Assembly (NCBI GenBank): GCA_017547975.1
Contig: JAFYNU010000265.1
Coordinates: 1-14,060, forward strand
DNA from: Clostridia bacterium
Lineage (GTDB): Bacteria; Bacillota; Clostridia; Oscillospirales; QAMX01
Length of the DNA stretch: 14,060 bases
Direction of reading: 5' to 3'
In this document: piece by piece, positions 5,528 to 12,232 of the stretch
How the letters are laid out: the number at the start of each line of letters is the position of its first letter
How positions within the stretch are numbered: position 1 is the first letter of the stretch
Made by a program: the position numbers and the translations under genes
The notes under the pieces: generated by a model
Told to the model about the DNA's origin: nothing
The model's database searches: none
What the model saw: only the letters and a program-made list of their open reading frames with translations

Positions 5528-7990
5528 TTAGTCTTCTTCGTATTCTGCTTGAGCCGATTTGGGAAGCAGATTGCCCTTTACCGTGACCTTGCCCACACCC
5601 CGCAGGTGGATGGGGGTAACGTCGTCATCGGGACAAAGGGGATTTTGCAAATCCGGCAGATCCTTGTATTTTTCCACCCGGGAACCTACGTCGTTACCTT
5701 CGATCACAATATCCTCTGCCATATTCACCGAAATGGCATACCGGGTGTACCGATCGGTAATTTTGTTGTGGCGAAGGGTGATGCCCTTCTGGTTGTGGTA
5801 TGCCGGATCGGCGGTTGGTGTGCTGTCCCCGGAAATATGGATGGGGGTATGGAGTTCGGTACCGGAGAAGTAACCGCTTCGGGTAATCAGGTTATTCTCC
5901 ACCAAAAGGTCCTCGGTGAAGCCGCATTCACCCCAACCGTCCTCAATCTCCGCCTTCACCAAAATGGCACTCATGCCATTGTCATTCAGGGTGCAATGGC
6001 GGATCACGCCGCCGCATGCCTTGATCAGAAGGCCCCGGGAGCGGTTATTTTGGAATACACAGTTTTCGAAAGCGAAGCCATAGCCGTTGGCCGATGCGTT
6101 CTGGATCACCGCATCCCCTTCGGGAATCAACCGACCCTGCACCTTGACCCACGTTTCGTCCTTTTCCAATCGGGTTTCGCTGACGGCGGTCCCATCATAC
6201 AAAAGCTTGCCCGCCTGGGTGTAGACCATGACCCGGTCACCGGGGCGGAAGTCGGCGCAAACCGAGGTATATCGGCTGGTACCGGTGCCGTAATGAACCC
6301 AGGTATCCCCGTCTTCTTCCCGCACCGCCAGCACGTCCCCGTAACAGCCGTTGACGTTGGTGGCGTCATCGGTCATTTTTTCAAAAAAGCTGTCGTACAC
6401 CCGGATGCCCCGGCGCATACAGGTGGAGTGGGTGGCGTCGCAAACCGAAATCAACCGTTCGGGGGCACCGTTTACCGGGGGTTCCCCCGGGGTCAGAAGG
6501 ACTCGGCGCAGCACCGTGCCGCCCTCGCCGCCAAATTCCATGAAGCCGAAGCCGCCGCCGTTATAAAGGGTCACGTCCTCCACCAGGGTTGCTTCACAAT
6601 TCTCATAGTAGTTCACCGGGACGGTGTGGCCCCGGAAGATCACCTTGTCCCCCACCCGCAGGGTGTGGCCCCCCCGGAAATGCACCCGGGCGGCCGATTG
6701 CCCAAGCGCTTCCTTCCTATCCACGTACACGTCGCAGTAGGGTCGCTGGCTGTTTTTCCGGTAGCCCTCCCCAAGGCCCTGGGGAGCGTACCATTTTTCG
6801 TTGCACAGGCAATCGGGATAGCCCTCGTCGGCCAGCCAAATGATGGTGTGATCGTCCTCCACCTTCAGCACCCGCCCCTGAGTGTTGGCGGGCATGGCAA
6901 AATCCACGGCATAACCCCGCAGGGCAACCCCATAGCAATCCCGCATACCCAACATGGGCTTGGTATAGTCTTCGCAAACCAGCTTGGCACCGTAGGCGGT
7001 GAGGGAAAATTTCCGCACCTTTTCCAGGTAGATATGGGCCTTCTCCCCGGCCTTTACGGCATAGCTTCCCGGGGGCAGAATCAGCTCCCGGTCACATCCC
7101 ACACCTGCGTTCAGGTAGTTATTCACCGAAATTTCCTCCACCTCACCGGTTTCCAGGTTAGGCAGACGAAGGGTTTCCCGGATGGGCTGACCCATGAAAC
7201 GGCGATAATCCGCCGGAGGCAGGCTTTCCATATCCGCCCCATATTCCGGCATATTCTTGGGCACGTCATCTCCGTAGGTATGCCCCCCGTCGTTCACCGG
7301 GGCTTTCCCATTCCCTGTACACAGGGTGTTCTGGCTGTTTTCCGCCGCGTAATCCCCGTCGAAATCATTCTGGGCCAGGGTGACGAAGTAGCCCCCCTTC
7401 ACCGTCAGGGCAGTTTTGCCCGATTCGCGGAATTCGTTACGCAAAAACACGTCGTTTCGCCCGTAGGAGTCGGTTACCGGGCTCATAACCAGCCGATTCC
7501 CGGCAAAGAAGGTGTTATTGCCGTCAAAAAGCTCCACCGGGGCATCGTCAAAGTCGTTGTTTGCCAGAATGGCATTTTCCCCGTAAACGTCCACCGGGGC
7601 ATCAAATACGTTGTGCATGACGATCAGATCCCGGGGATAGAGCTTGGTGCCGCCGCAAAGGCGGCTGCGGATCAGGACGAAACCGTCGGCTTCCTCCTCC
7701 GCCGAAAGGGAAACGTAGGCATTCAGCCGCATGAGGGTCACCCTGGGGGCGGTCACGTAGATATCATACCCCTCGGTGGATTTGATTGTGGCCCCGGAAA
7801 AATCGTAGACGGCGCTCTCTTCCAGATACAGGTCGCTTTCCAACTCGTAAAGTCCCGCCGGGATGGTGACCCGGCCATTTTCCCGGACGGCACGCTCCAG
7901 CAGAGCATCCCCTTCGATCTGGATCACGCCGCCGCTTTCCGCCGTGGGAAGCAGGTTTTCGTCCGCACCAATGACTTTGATGTATTCCAT
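5528..7990 (-). CDS. GH110-like right-handed beta-helix protein (tandem helix)
   Basis: This 820-residue protein is rich in the Asn/Val/Ile coil repeats of right-handed parallel beta-helices, such as VIEGNDV, LLVENNLI and TLRHNKI. Residues about 300-820 resemble GH110 alpha-1,3-galactosidases: an ILPPGSYAV opening coil, TQGRVL...DEGYP near 370-391, CDATHSTC at 518-524 with a following MTDDATNVNG (539-548). Asp541-Asp542 match the Asp pair that is conserved and proposed as catalytic in that family. Residues 1-290 form a separate beta-helix-like segment with its own PAGLYEL opening, so two helices seem fused. No signal peptide is present, so it should be cytoplasmic. AAAGGA overlaps the end of the upstream MFS gene and only three bases separate the two genes, so translation is likely coupled. 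The beta-helix assignment is strong; GH110 activity is inferred, and another glycosidase, lyase or epimerase activity is possible. Confidence 0.75.
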   Translation of the reverse strand: MEYIKVIGADENLLPTAESGGVIQIEGDALLERAVRENGRVTIPAGLYELESDLYLEESAVYDFSGATIKSTEGYDIYVTAPRVTLMRLNAYVSLSAEEEADGFVLIRSRLCGGTKLYPRDLIVMHNVFDAPVDVYGENAILANNDFDDAPVELFDGNNTFFAGNRLVMSPVTDSYGRNDVFLRNEFRESGKTALTVKGGYFVTLAQNDFDGDYAAENSQNTLCTGNGKAPVNDGGHTYGDDVPKNMPEYGADMESLPPADYRRFMGQPIRETLRLPNLETGEVEEISVNNYLNAGVGCDRELILPPGSYAVKAGEKAHIYLEKVRKFSLTAYGAKLVCEDYTKPMLGMRDCYGVALRGYAVDFAMPANTQGRVLKVEDDHTIIWLADEGYPDCLCNEKWYAPQGLGEGYRKNSQRPYCDVYVDRKEALGQSAARVHFRGGHTLRVGDKVIFRGHTVPVNYYENCEATLVEDVTLYNGGGFGFMEFGGEGGTVLRRVLLTPGEPPVNGAPERLISVCDATHSTCMRRGIRVYDSFFEKMTDDATNVNGCYGDVLAVREEDGDTWVHYGTGTSRYTSVCADFRPGDRVMVYTQAGKLLYDGTAVSETRLEKDETWVKVQGRLIPEGDAVIQNASANGYGFAFENCVFQNNRSRGLLIKACGGVIRHCTLNDNGMSAILVKAEIEDGWGECGFTEDLLVENNLITRSGYFSGTELHTPIHISGDSTPTADPAYHNQKGITLRHNKITDRYTRYAISVNMAEDIVIEGNDVGSRVEKYKDLPDLQNPLCPDDDVTPIHLRGVGKVTVKGNLLPKSAQAEYEED

Positions 7991-7993
7991 AGG

Positions 7994-9196
7994 TTATCCT
8001 TTCTTTTGGTTGCCCGGGATCTTATCCAGGAACAGAATGGAGAGAAGCAGGGCCGGAATGCCGATGGCCGAAACCACCGTCAGGCCAACCTGCAGGGATT
8101 CCAGAGCGGAAAGCCCCCCTGCGGCGGCAATTTTGGTCAGCCAGCCGGTAATCAGGGGCCCAATGAACATACCCAGAGCATAGATGGACTGGAAGAATCC
8201 CATGGCGGCTCCCCGCTTTTCGCTTTGAATATTCTTAATGGCAAGCCCCATCAGCACCGGATAGTTCAGTCCGCCACCCAGGCCCACCACAAACTGCATG
8301 GCAAAGAGGATCCAAACGTTGCTTGCCACCCAGGGAAGCATCATGGAAGCGGTGGTGGCGATGATCTGACCGGCGATCACCAGCCGCCGGGTGCCAAATC
8401 GTCCAATCAGGAATTTGGATGCAAAAAGGCTGGTCAGCACCGATCCCGCCACGGTGACCGAGGTGATGGTGCCAAGCTGTGCCTTGGTGGCGCCGATTTC
8501 GGTGGCAAAGGTGGGGATAAAGCCCATGGTGGTACCCTGGGACACCACCTGGTAGAAGATGGCCAGCAGGCTCACAAAGAGCAGGTTTTTATCCAGCCCC
8601 ACCGAAAGCAGAGCCTTCACCGTCAGGCGGGTCCCCCCCTGGGGCCGGTTTTCGGCAATCAGGAAGGAAAGCAGGATGGCCCCCGCCCCGAAGATACATG
8701 CCAGGAAAAAGGCCGCCTGGTTCCCGATTTTGCCCGCAAGGAAGCCCCCTAAAAGCATGGCGATGATCTGGCCGCCATTGTTGAAGGCATTGGCGAAGGT
8801 CATGGCCTGGGGGGATTCCTCCGGCTTGAAATAGGAGGAGAAAAGCACCGTATAGGTGACCCAGGTGGCGGCCGCCGCCCCCGCAAGGCCCCGGAAAAGC
8901 ATCAGAAGCACCGGGGTATTGGCAAGCCCCAGACCCAGGGAGGACAGAGCGGTCAAAAAAGCCCCCAGAATGACAAAGGGCTTACGCCGTCCGATCTTGT
9001 CGCTGAGGATACCCAGGGGGATCCGCAGAAGCATTTGGGTAAAGCCGTAGGAGGAGATGATGGTGCCTACCATCACCGAATCGGCCCCCAGCCCGGCACT
9101 GTGGGTGGAAAGGATCGGCATGTAGGCATACAGAGCCATCCAGAACAGCATGATCAGGAAATAGAAGGCCATGATTTTGGTTCGTTTTTGCGCCAT
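7994..9196 (-). CDS. Major facilitator superfamily (MFS) transporter
   Basis: This 400-residue protein is an integral membrane permease with about twelve hydrophobic segments in two six-helix halves. The MFS motif A between helices 2 and 3 is plain: GILSDKIGRR at 62-71. It runs to LLLSILFLDKIPGNQ before a short basic tail. I chose ATG at 9196 (MAQKRTK...), about 9 bases after AAAGAG; a GTG three codons earlier (9205) is possible but would overlap the ribosome site. It leads the operon with the beta-helix glycosidase-like gene, so sugar or oligosaccharide uptake is the likely role (inference). The sequence shows no substrate-specific signature I recognise; drug efflux cannot be excluded from the fold alone. 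Confidence 0.88.
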   Translation of the reverse strand: MAQKRTKIMAFYFLIMLFWMALYAYMPILSTHSAGLGADSVMVGTIISSYGFTQMLLRIPLGILSDKIGRRKPFVILGAFLTALSSLGLGLANTPVLLMLFRGLAGAAAATWVTYTVLFSSYFKPEESPQAMTFANAFNNGGQIIAMLLGGFLAGKIGNQAAFFLACIFGAGAILLSFLIAENRPQGGTRLTVKALLSVGLDKNLLFVSLLAIFYQVVSQGTTMGFIPTFATEIGATKAQLGTITSVTVAGSVLTSLFASKFLIGRFGTRRLVIAGQIIATTASMMLPWVASNVWILFAMQFVVGLGGGLNYPVLMGLAIKNIQSEKRGAAMGFFQSIYALGMFIGPLITGWLTKIAAAGGLSALESLQVGLTVVSAIGIPALLLSILFLDKIPGNQKKG

Positions 9197-9233
9197 AGGA
9201 GTCACTCTTTCTCATTTTATTTTTGTTACCCAT

Positions 9234-9262
9234 AGCATACCATGTTCCGGTCTGTATTTCAA
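9234..9262 (-). promoter_or_regulatory. Promoter of the MFS/beta-helix operon
   Basis: On the - strand TTGAAA (9257-9262, 5 of 6) and TATGCT (9234-9239, 4 of 6) are spaced by exactly 17 bases, about 35 bases ahead of the MFS start. Confidence 0.6.
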
Positions 9263-9316
9263 GATTTTCTTTTCGCCACGCCTTCTTTCCCCCAAAAAAT
9301 CGTCCCTGTTGTCTAC

Positions 9317-9347
9317 TTGACATTTCTCCCCTTTTTTGTCGTATTAT
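9317..9347 (+). promoter_or_regulatory. Promoter of the short leader/integrase-fragment unit
   Basis: A perfect -35 TTGACA (9317-9322) is followed by TATTAT (9342-9347, 5 of 6) at a 19-base spacing, slightly longer than ideal. TATTA at 9342-9346 and TAATA at 9355-9359 form a small AT-rich dyad over the -10 and start site. Transcription would begin near 9354. Confidence 0.55.
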
Positions 9348-9361
9348 ACTCTTGTAATATG

Positions 9362-9383
9362 GCCGGAGTATATGCCATCCGGC
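9362..9383 (+). promoter_or_regulatory. Inverted repeat in the leader of the short unit
   Basis: GCCGGA (9362-9367) and TCCGGC (9378-9383) are exact inverted copies with a 10-base AT-rich centre. They lie between the predicted transcription start and the ribosome site, so this may be an operator or an RNA hairpin. No known regulator motif was recognised. Confidence 0.4.
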
Positions 9384-9404
9384 GGAAAAAAGAAAGGAGA
9401 AATC

Positions 9405-9473
9405 ATGCCAATCTACAAGGACGAAAAGACCGGTACCTGGCGGGTGGTTTCGTTTGCAGAAAAATCCCGGTGA
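9405..9473 (+). CDS. 22-codon ORF: integrase N-terminal remnant or leader peptide
   Basis: The ORF begins MPIYKDEKTGTWRV and ends eight residues later in a TGA that lies inside a terminator palindrome. The opening closely resembles the first beta-strand of the arm-type DNA-binding domain of Tn916-like and phage tyrosine integrases, which commonly start M-x-x-Y-K-D-E-K-x-G-T-W. The rest of an integrase (catalytic R..HxxR..Y) is absent from the window. AAAGGAGA lies about 5 bases upstream, and a good promoter stands at 9317-9347, so translation is plausible. It could be the stump left by a deleted integrative element, or a leader peptide followed by an attenuator ahead of the EamA gene. Both readings are inference; the ORF itself and its signals are visible. 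It is too short to judge by coding statistics. Confidence 0.4.
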   Translation: MPIYKDEKTGTWRVVSFAEKSR

Positions 9474-9487
9474 TCACCGGGATTTTT
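9460..9487. terminator. 28-base perfect palindrome acting as terminator
   Basis: The left half AAAAATCCCGGTGA (9460-9473) is exactly mirrored by TCACCGGGATTTTT (9474-9487). As RNA it forms a stem with a TGATCA loop, followed by a T-run from the stem's own end, and it works equally on both strands. It ends the short unit after about 135 bases, well before the EamA gene, and overlaps the stop codon of the 22-codon ORF. Confidence 0.85.
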
Positions 9488-9550
9488 GGCGCATTCGACT
9501 TCCCCTTCGGCAACGGTTTGGCAACAGGAAAAAGCTTTCTTACAAGCCTC

Positions 9551-9579
9551 TTGCATTTCCTGCAAAACAGGAGTAGAAT
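9551..9579 (+). promoter_or_regulatory. Candidate promoter of the EamA gene with a dyad in the spacer
   Basis: TTGCAT (9551-9556, weak) and TAGAAT (9574-9579, 5 of 6) are spaced by 17 bases. Within the spacer, TCCTG (9558-9562) and CAGGA (9568-9572) form an inverted repeat around CAAAA, a possible operator site. Confidence 0.45.
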
Positions 9580-9603
9580 AGAGGGCAAAGGAGAGATGAC
9601 GAT

Positions 9604-10476
9604 ATGAGTTACCTGTATATTTTTGTTGCGACCCTGATGTTTTCCTTTGTGGGTACCCTGGTGAAGGTGGCTACCCCCATGGCCCCCTCCTCGGCGGTGA
9701 CCCTGTCCCGCTTCTTTTTCGGGGTATTTTTCCTGCTGATCGTGTGTATCATCACCAAGCACAAGCCCAAGCTCCTCTTCACCAACAAATGGATCTGGGT
9801 GGCGGTGATTGGCAAGTGCATCAACTACTTCTGCGAAAACATCGCCCTGCAGCAGGGTGCCACCTTCGGCAACATCATCGTTTACCCCAGCCAGGCGGTG
9901 ACCATGTGCCTGCTTTCGGCGATCTTTTTCGGGGAAAAGATCGGATTGCGCAAAATCCTTTCCACAATCCTGTGCGTTTCGGGCATTCTGATTATTTCCT
10001 GGAACGGCGACTCTCTTTCTGGCTTCTTCGGGGATTCTCTGCCCCTGACCCTGCTTTTCGTGCTGGCCGCCGTAGGCAGTGCCACCTTCATTTTCTGCCA
10101 GAAGATGCTGATCCAGACTCTGCCCTCCACCGATATGAACCTTTCGGTTTTCTCCATCTGTGCCCTGATCGCCGCCTTCCCCACCGGTATGCAGTATGAC
10201 GATTTCGGCCCCTTCCGCTGGGGTTCCATGCTGGCTCTGATCGCCCTGGGCGCCATCACCGGGTTGGCCTTCCTTCTGGTGGCCAAGTCCCTGAAAAGCA
10301 TGTCGCTGGTGGTTTCCGGCATGATCCAGAATAGCTCGGTCATTTTCTCCCTCCTGTGGGCCATTCTTTTCTGGCACGAAAAGGTCACCTCCTACGTGGT
10401 GGTGGGCACCCTGGTATTCTTCGCCGGGCTGATCTTTATCAATATTTCCCCCAAAAAGGGCATTTTCCAGAACTGA
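9604..10476 (+). CDS. EamA/DMT-family transporter
   Basis: This 290-residue membrane protein has the layout of drug/metabolite transporters of the EamA type: ten hydrophobic segments in two tandem repeats, about 1-135 and 148-285. Each repeat ends in the family's typical late-helix pattern: YPSQAVTMCLLSAIFFGEKIGLRKILS in the first half, and ...VIFSLLWAILFWHEKVT in the second, both with the conserved Glu. Such proteins usually export amino acids, metabolites or drugs; the substrate cannot be told from sequence. AAAGGAGAG (9587-9595) gives a spacing of 8 bases to this ATG; the ATG at 9596 stops after three codons. It converges on recA, sharing a hairpin at 10484-10511. Confidence 0.88.
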   Translation: MSYLYIFVATLMFSFVGTLVKVATPMAPSSAVTLSRFFFGVFFLLIVCIITKHKPKLLFTNKWIWVAVIGKCINYFCENIALQQGATFGNIIVYPSQAVTMCLLSAIFFGEKIGLRKILSTILCVSGILIISWNGDSLSGFFGDSLPLTLLFVLAAVGSATFIFCQKMLIQTLPSTDMNLSVFSICALIAAFPTGMQYDDFGPFRWGSMLALIALGAITGLAFLLVAKSLKSMSLVVSGMIQNSSVIFSLLWAILFWHEKVTSYVVVGTLVFFAGLIFINISPKKGIFQN

Positions 10477-10480
10477 ACAC

Positions 10481-10511
10481 AAAAACTCCCGGCGCTGTTA
10501 CGCCGGGAGTT
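10481..10511 (-). terminator. Terminator of recA, shared with the EamA gene
   Basis: AACTCCCGGCG (10484-10494) pairs perfectly with 10501-10511 around a 6-base loop. On the - strand the stem is followed by TTTTTGTG, a good T-run, so it serves recA. On the + strand only CCTTTAT follows, so it is weaker for EamA. Confidence 0.9.
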
Positions 10512-10524
10512 CCTTTATGTAAGC

Positions 10525-11583
10525 TTATTCTTCCAGAATGTCGTCGATGCTCACGTCGATGCTGCGACCCACGGGAGCGGCCTTTTCCCGGGCTTCGCCG
10601 GAACGGAGCAGAGCCTCCCGGATGTCGGCTTCCAGCTTTGCCGCCGCTTCCGGATTGTTTGCCAGGTAGGTTTTGGCATTGTCGCGCCCCTGACCGATGC
10701 GGATTTCGCCCATGGAGAACCAGGCACCGCTCTTTTGCACCAGATCCAGCTTGACACCCAGATCCACCAGTTCGCCAATCTTGGAAATACCCTTGCCATA
10801 CATCATATCGAATTCCACTTCCTTAAAGGGAGGAGCCACCTTGTTCTTGACGATCTTCACCTTGGTGCGGTTGCCGATGACTTCGCCGCCGGCCTTCAGG
10901 GTTTCGCCCTTGCGAACCTCCATACGCACGCTGGAATAGAACTTCAGGGCGCGGCCGCCGGTGGTGACCTCGGGATTGCCGTAGAAGACACCAACCTTTT
11001 CGCGCAACTGGTTGATGAAGATGGCGGTACAATTGGACTTGGAAATGGCACCGGTGATCTTGCGCATGGCCTGGCTCATAAGGCGGGCGATAAGGCCCAC
11101 GTGGGAGTCGCCCATTTCGCCTTCCAATTCGGCCCGGGGAACCAGCGCCGCCACCGAGTCGATGACGATCACGTCCACCGCACCGCTGCGTACCAGGGCT
11201 TCGGCAATTTCCAGAGCCTGCTCACCGCTGTCGGGCTGGCTGACCAGGAGGTTGTCGATATCTACCCCCAGTGCCCGGGCGTAAACAGGATCCAGGGCAT
11301 GCTCCGCATCGATGAAGGCGGCTTCGCCGCCCTTCTTCTGTGCTTCGGCTACGATGTGCAGAGCCAGGGTGGTCTTACCGGAGGATTCCGGTCCGTAAAC
11401 CTCAATGATGCGCCCCTTGGGCACGCCACCAATGCCCAGGGCAATGTCCAGCGAAATGGAGCCGGTGGGAATGGCCTCCACGTTCAGGGCCGCATGCTCA
11501 CCCAGACGCATAACAGTGCCCTTACCGTATTGTTTATCCAACTGCGCGATGGCAGTTTCCAACGCTTTTTTCTTATCTACCAC
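10525..11583 (-). CDS. recA: RecA recombinase
   Basis: This 352-residue protein is RecA, the ATP-dependent strand-exchange protein that also triggers LexA self-cleavage in the SOS response. Walker A is GPESSGKTT (64-72), with the usual Glu in IDAEHALDP near 94, Walker B VIVIDS at 138-143, and the DNA-binding L2 loop at about 190-218 with NQLREKVGVFYGNPEVTTGG. The acidic C-terminal tail ends DDILEE. Length is normal and all key residues are present. The start is GTG, not ATG; GGAGGAA sits about 7 bases before it and no in-frame ATG is close. It is a single-gene unit here: recX and cinA, often beside recA in other Firmicutes, are not present on either side in this window. Confidence 0.98.
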   Translation of the reverse strand: MVDKKKALETAIAQLDKQYGKGTVMRLGEHAALNVEAIPTGSISLDIALGIGGVPKGRIIEVYGPESSGKTTLALHIVAEAQKKGGEAAFIDAEHALDPVYARALGVDIDNLLVSQPDSGEQALEIAEALVRSGAVDVIVIDSVAALVPRAELEGEMGDSHVGLIARLMSQAMRKITGAISKSNCTAIFINQLREKVGVFYGNPEVTTGGRALKFYSSVRMEVRKGETLKAGGEVIGNRTKVKIVKNKVAPPFKEVEFDMMYGKGISKIGELVDLGVKLDLVQKSGAWFSMGEIRIGQGRDNAKTYLANNPEAAAKLEADIREALLRSGEAREKAAPVGRSIDVSIDDILEE

Positions 11584-11612
11584 AGATTCTTCCTCCGTCT
11601 TTTTTTATTCTA

Positions 11613-11641
11613 TTGACATTATACCTCAAATGTGATAAGAT
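11613..11641 (+). promoter_or_regulatory. Promoter of the SLOG gene, overlapping the recA promoter
   Basis: A perfect -35 TTGACA (11613-11618) and TAAGAT (11636-11641, 4 of 6) are spaced 17 bases apart, with TGA just before the -10 as an extended -10 element. RNA polymerase cannot sit on this and on the recA promoter at the same time. Confidence 0.65.
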
Positions 11642-11646
11642 TGCAA
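11618..11646 (-). promoter_or_regulatory. recA promoter
   Basis: On the - strand the -35 is TTGCAA (11641-11646) and the -10 is a perfect TATAAT (11618-11623), 17 bases apart. The start would fall near 11611, giving a leader of under 30 bases. It overlaps almost completely with a + strand promoter, described separately. Confidence 0.75.
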
Positions 11647-11655
11647 GCAGAAAAT

Positions 11656-11667
11656 AAACATTTGTTT
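11656..11667. promoter_or_regulatory. AAACATTTGTTT dyad, possible degenerate SOS box
   Basis: The perfect 12-base palindrome-type dyad AAACA-TT-TGTTT contains the AAC-N4-GTT core of Gram-positive LexA boxes (consensus CGAAC-N4-GTTCG) but lacks the outer G and C. It lies just after the predicted start of the SLOG transcript, where a repressor would block it, and upstream of the recA -35. The run is AT-rich, so it could be chance. Confidence 0.3.
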
Positions 11668-11687
11668 TTGTTTTTTTGGAGGCAACT

Positions 11688-12197
11688 ATGATTCTTCCCG
11701 ACAACCCCTCCCAGGTCTGTTGTTTCACCGGGCATCGGGACATTTCCCCCGAAAAGGAGGCCCTTTTGTCCCCTCTTTTGACCCTTACCCTTCGCAATCT
11801 CCTGTTGGATCGGGGCTTCACCGATTACCTGTGTGGCGGGGCCGTCGGGTTTGACATAATCGCCGCCGAGCATTTTCTGACCCTGCGGGACCAATACCAC
11901 GCAGGCAAGCTCCACCTGCTCCTTCCCTTCCCCGGTTACGACGACCGCTGGCCACCCGAATCCAGGGAACGGCTCCAATCCCTGATGGAGAAGGCCGACA
12001 GCGTGCTCTACGCCGCCGACCATTCCTTCCCCGGAGTCTACTATAAGCGGGACCGCATGCTGGTAAACCTTTCCTCCCTTTGCGTTGCCTACCTGACCCG
12101 TTCCCGGGGGGGTACCTACTACACGGTTTCCTACGCCTACGACGCAAAAAAAGAAATAATCAATCTTGCCAAACTGCCCCAAATGGGTATATACTAA
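11688..12197 (+). CDS. SLOG-family (DUF1273/YpsA-like) Rossmann-fold protein
   Basis: This 169-residue protein matches the SLOG/YpsA family, a nucleotide-binding Rossmann fold related to DprA and LOG proteins. Seen in order: CFTGHR (12-17), the glycine-rich GGAVGFDIIAAE (50-61), LLLPFPG (77-83), YKRDRMLVN (119-127) and RGGTYYTV near 140-147. These are the family's usual conserved blocks, and the length is normal. The ATG at 11688 is chosen because GGAGG (11678-11682) precedes it by 5 bases; an upstream TTG in frame would overlap that site. Bacillus YpsA affects cell division when over-made (established for that protein), and the link to this one is inference. It is divergent from recA with a shared promoter region, so DNA-damage control is worth considering. 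The ligand is unknown. Confidence 0.85.
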   Translation: MILPDNPSQVCCFTGHRDISPEKEALLSPLLTLTLRNLLLDRGFTDYLCGGAVGFDIIAAEHFLTLRDQYHAGKLHLLLPFPGYDDRWPPESRERLQSLMEKADSVLYAADHSFPGVYYKRDRMLVNLSSLCVAYLTRSRGGTYYTVSYAYDAKKEIINLAKLPQMGIY

Positions 12198-12202
12198 GTA
12201 TA
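12166..12202 (+). promoter_or_regulatory. Promoter of the SGNH unit with a palindrome on the -10
   Basis: TTGCCA (12166-12171, 5 of 6) and TATACT (12190-12195, 5 of 6) are 18 bases apart, inside the last codons of the SLOG gene. TATACT-A-AGTATA (12190-12202) is a perfect 13-base palindrome covering the -10 box and the SLOG stop codon, a natural place for a repressor. Confidence 0.6.
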
Positions 12203-12232
12203 GCACGATACGAACAAGAGAGGAGTTATCCC

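Noticed and set aside
5507..8752. A 1081-codon open frame on the + strand
   Set aside because: It lies antisense to the beta-helix gene and part of the MFS gene, which both have ribosome sites, family motifs and a promoter. It has no ribosome site, is unusually rich in His, Gly and Pro, and matches no family; it results from the codon bias of the real genes.
9403..10482. A 359-codon - strand open frame opposite the EamA gene
   Set aside because: Composition (Gly, His, Gln, Glu-rich) is typical of antisense reading of a membrane protein gene; no start signals.
10735..11616. A 293-codon + strand open frame opposite recA
   Set aside because: Antisense to an unmistakable recA; no family resemblance.
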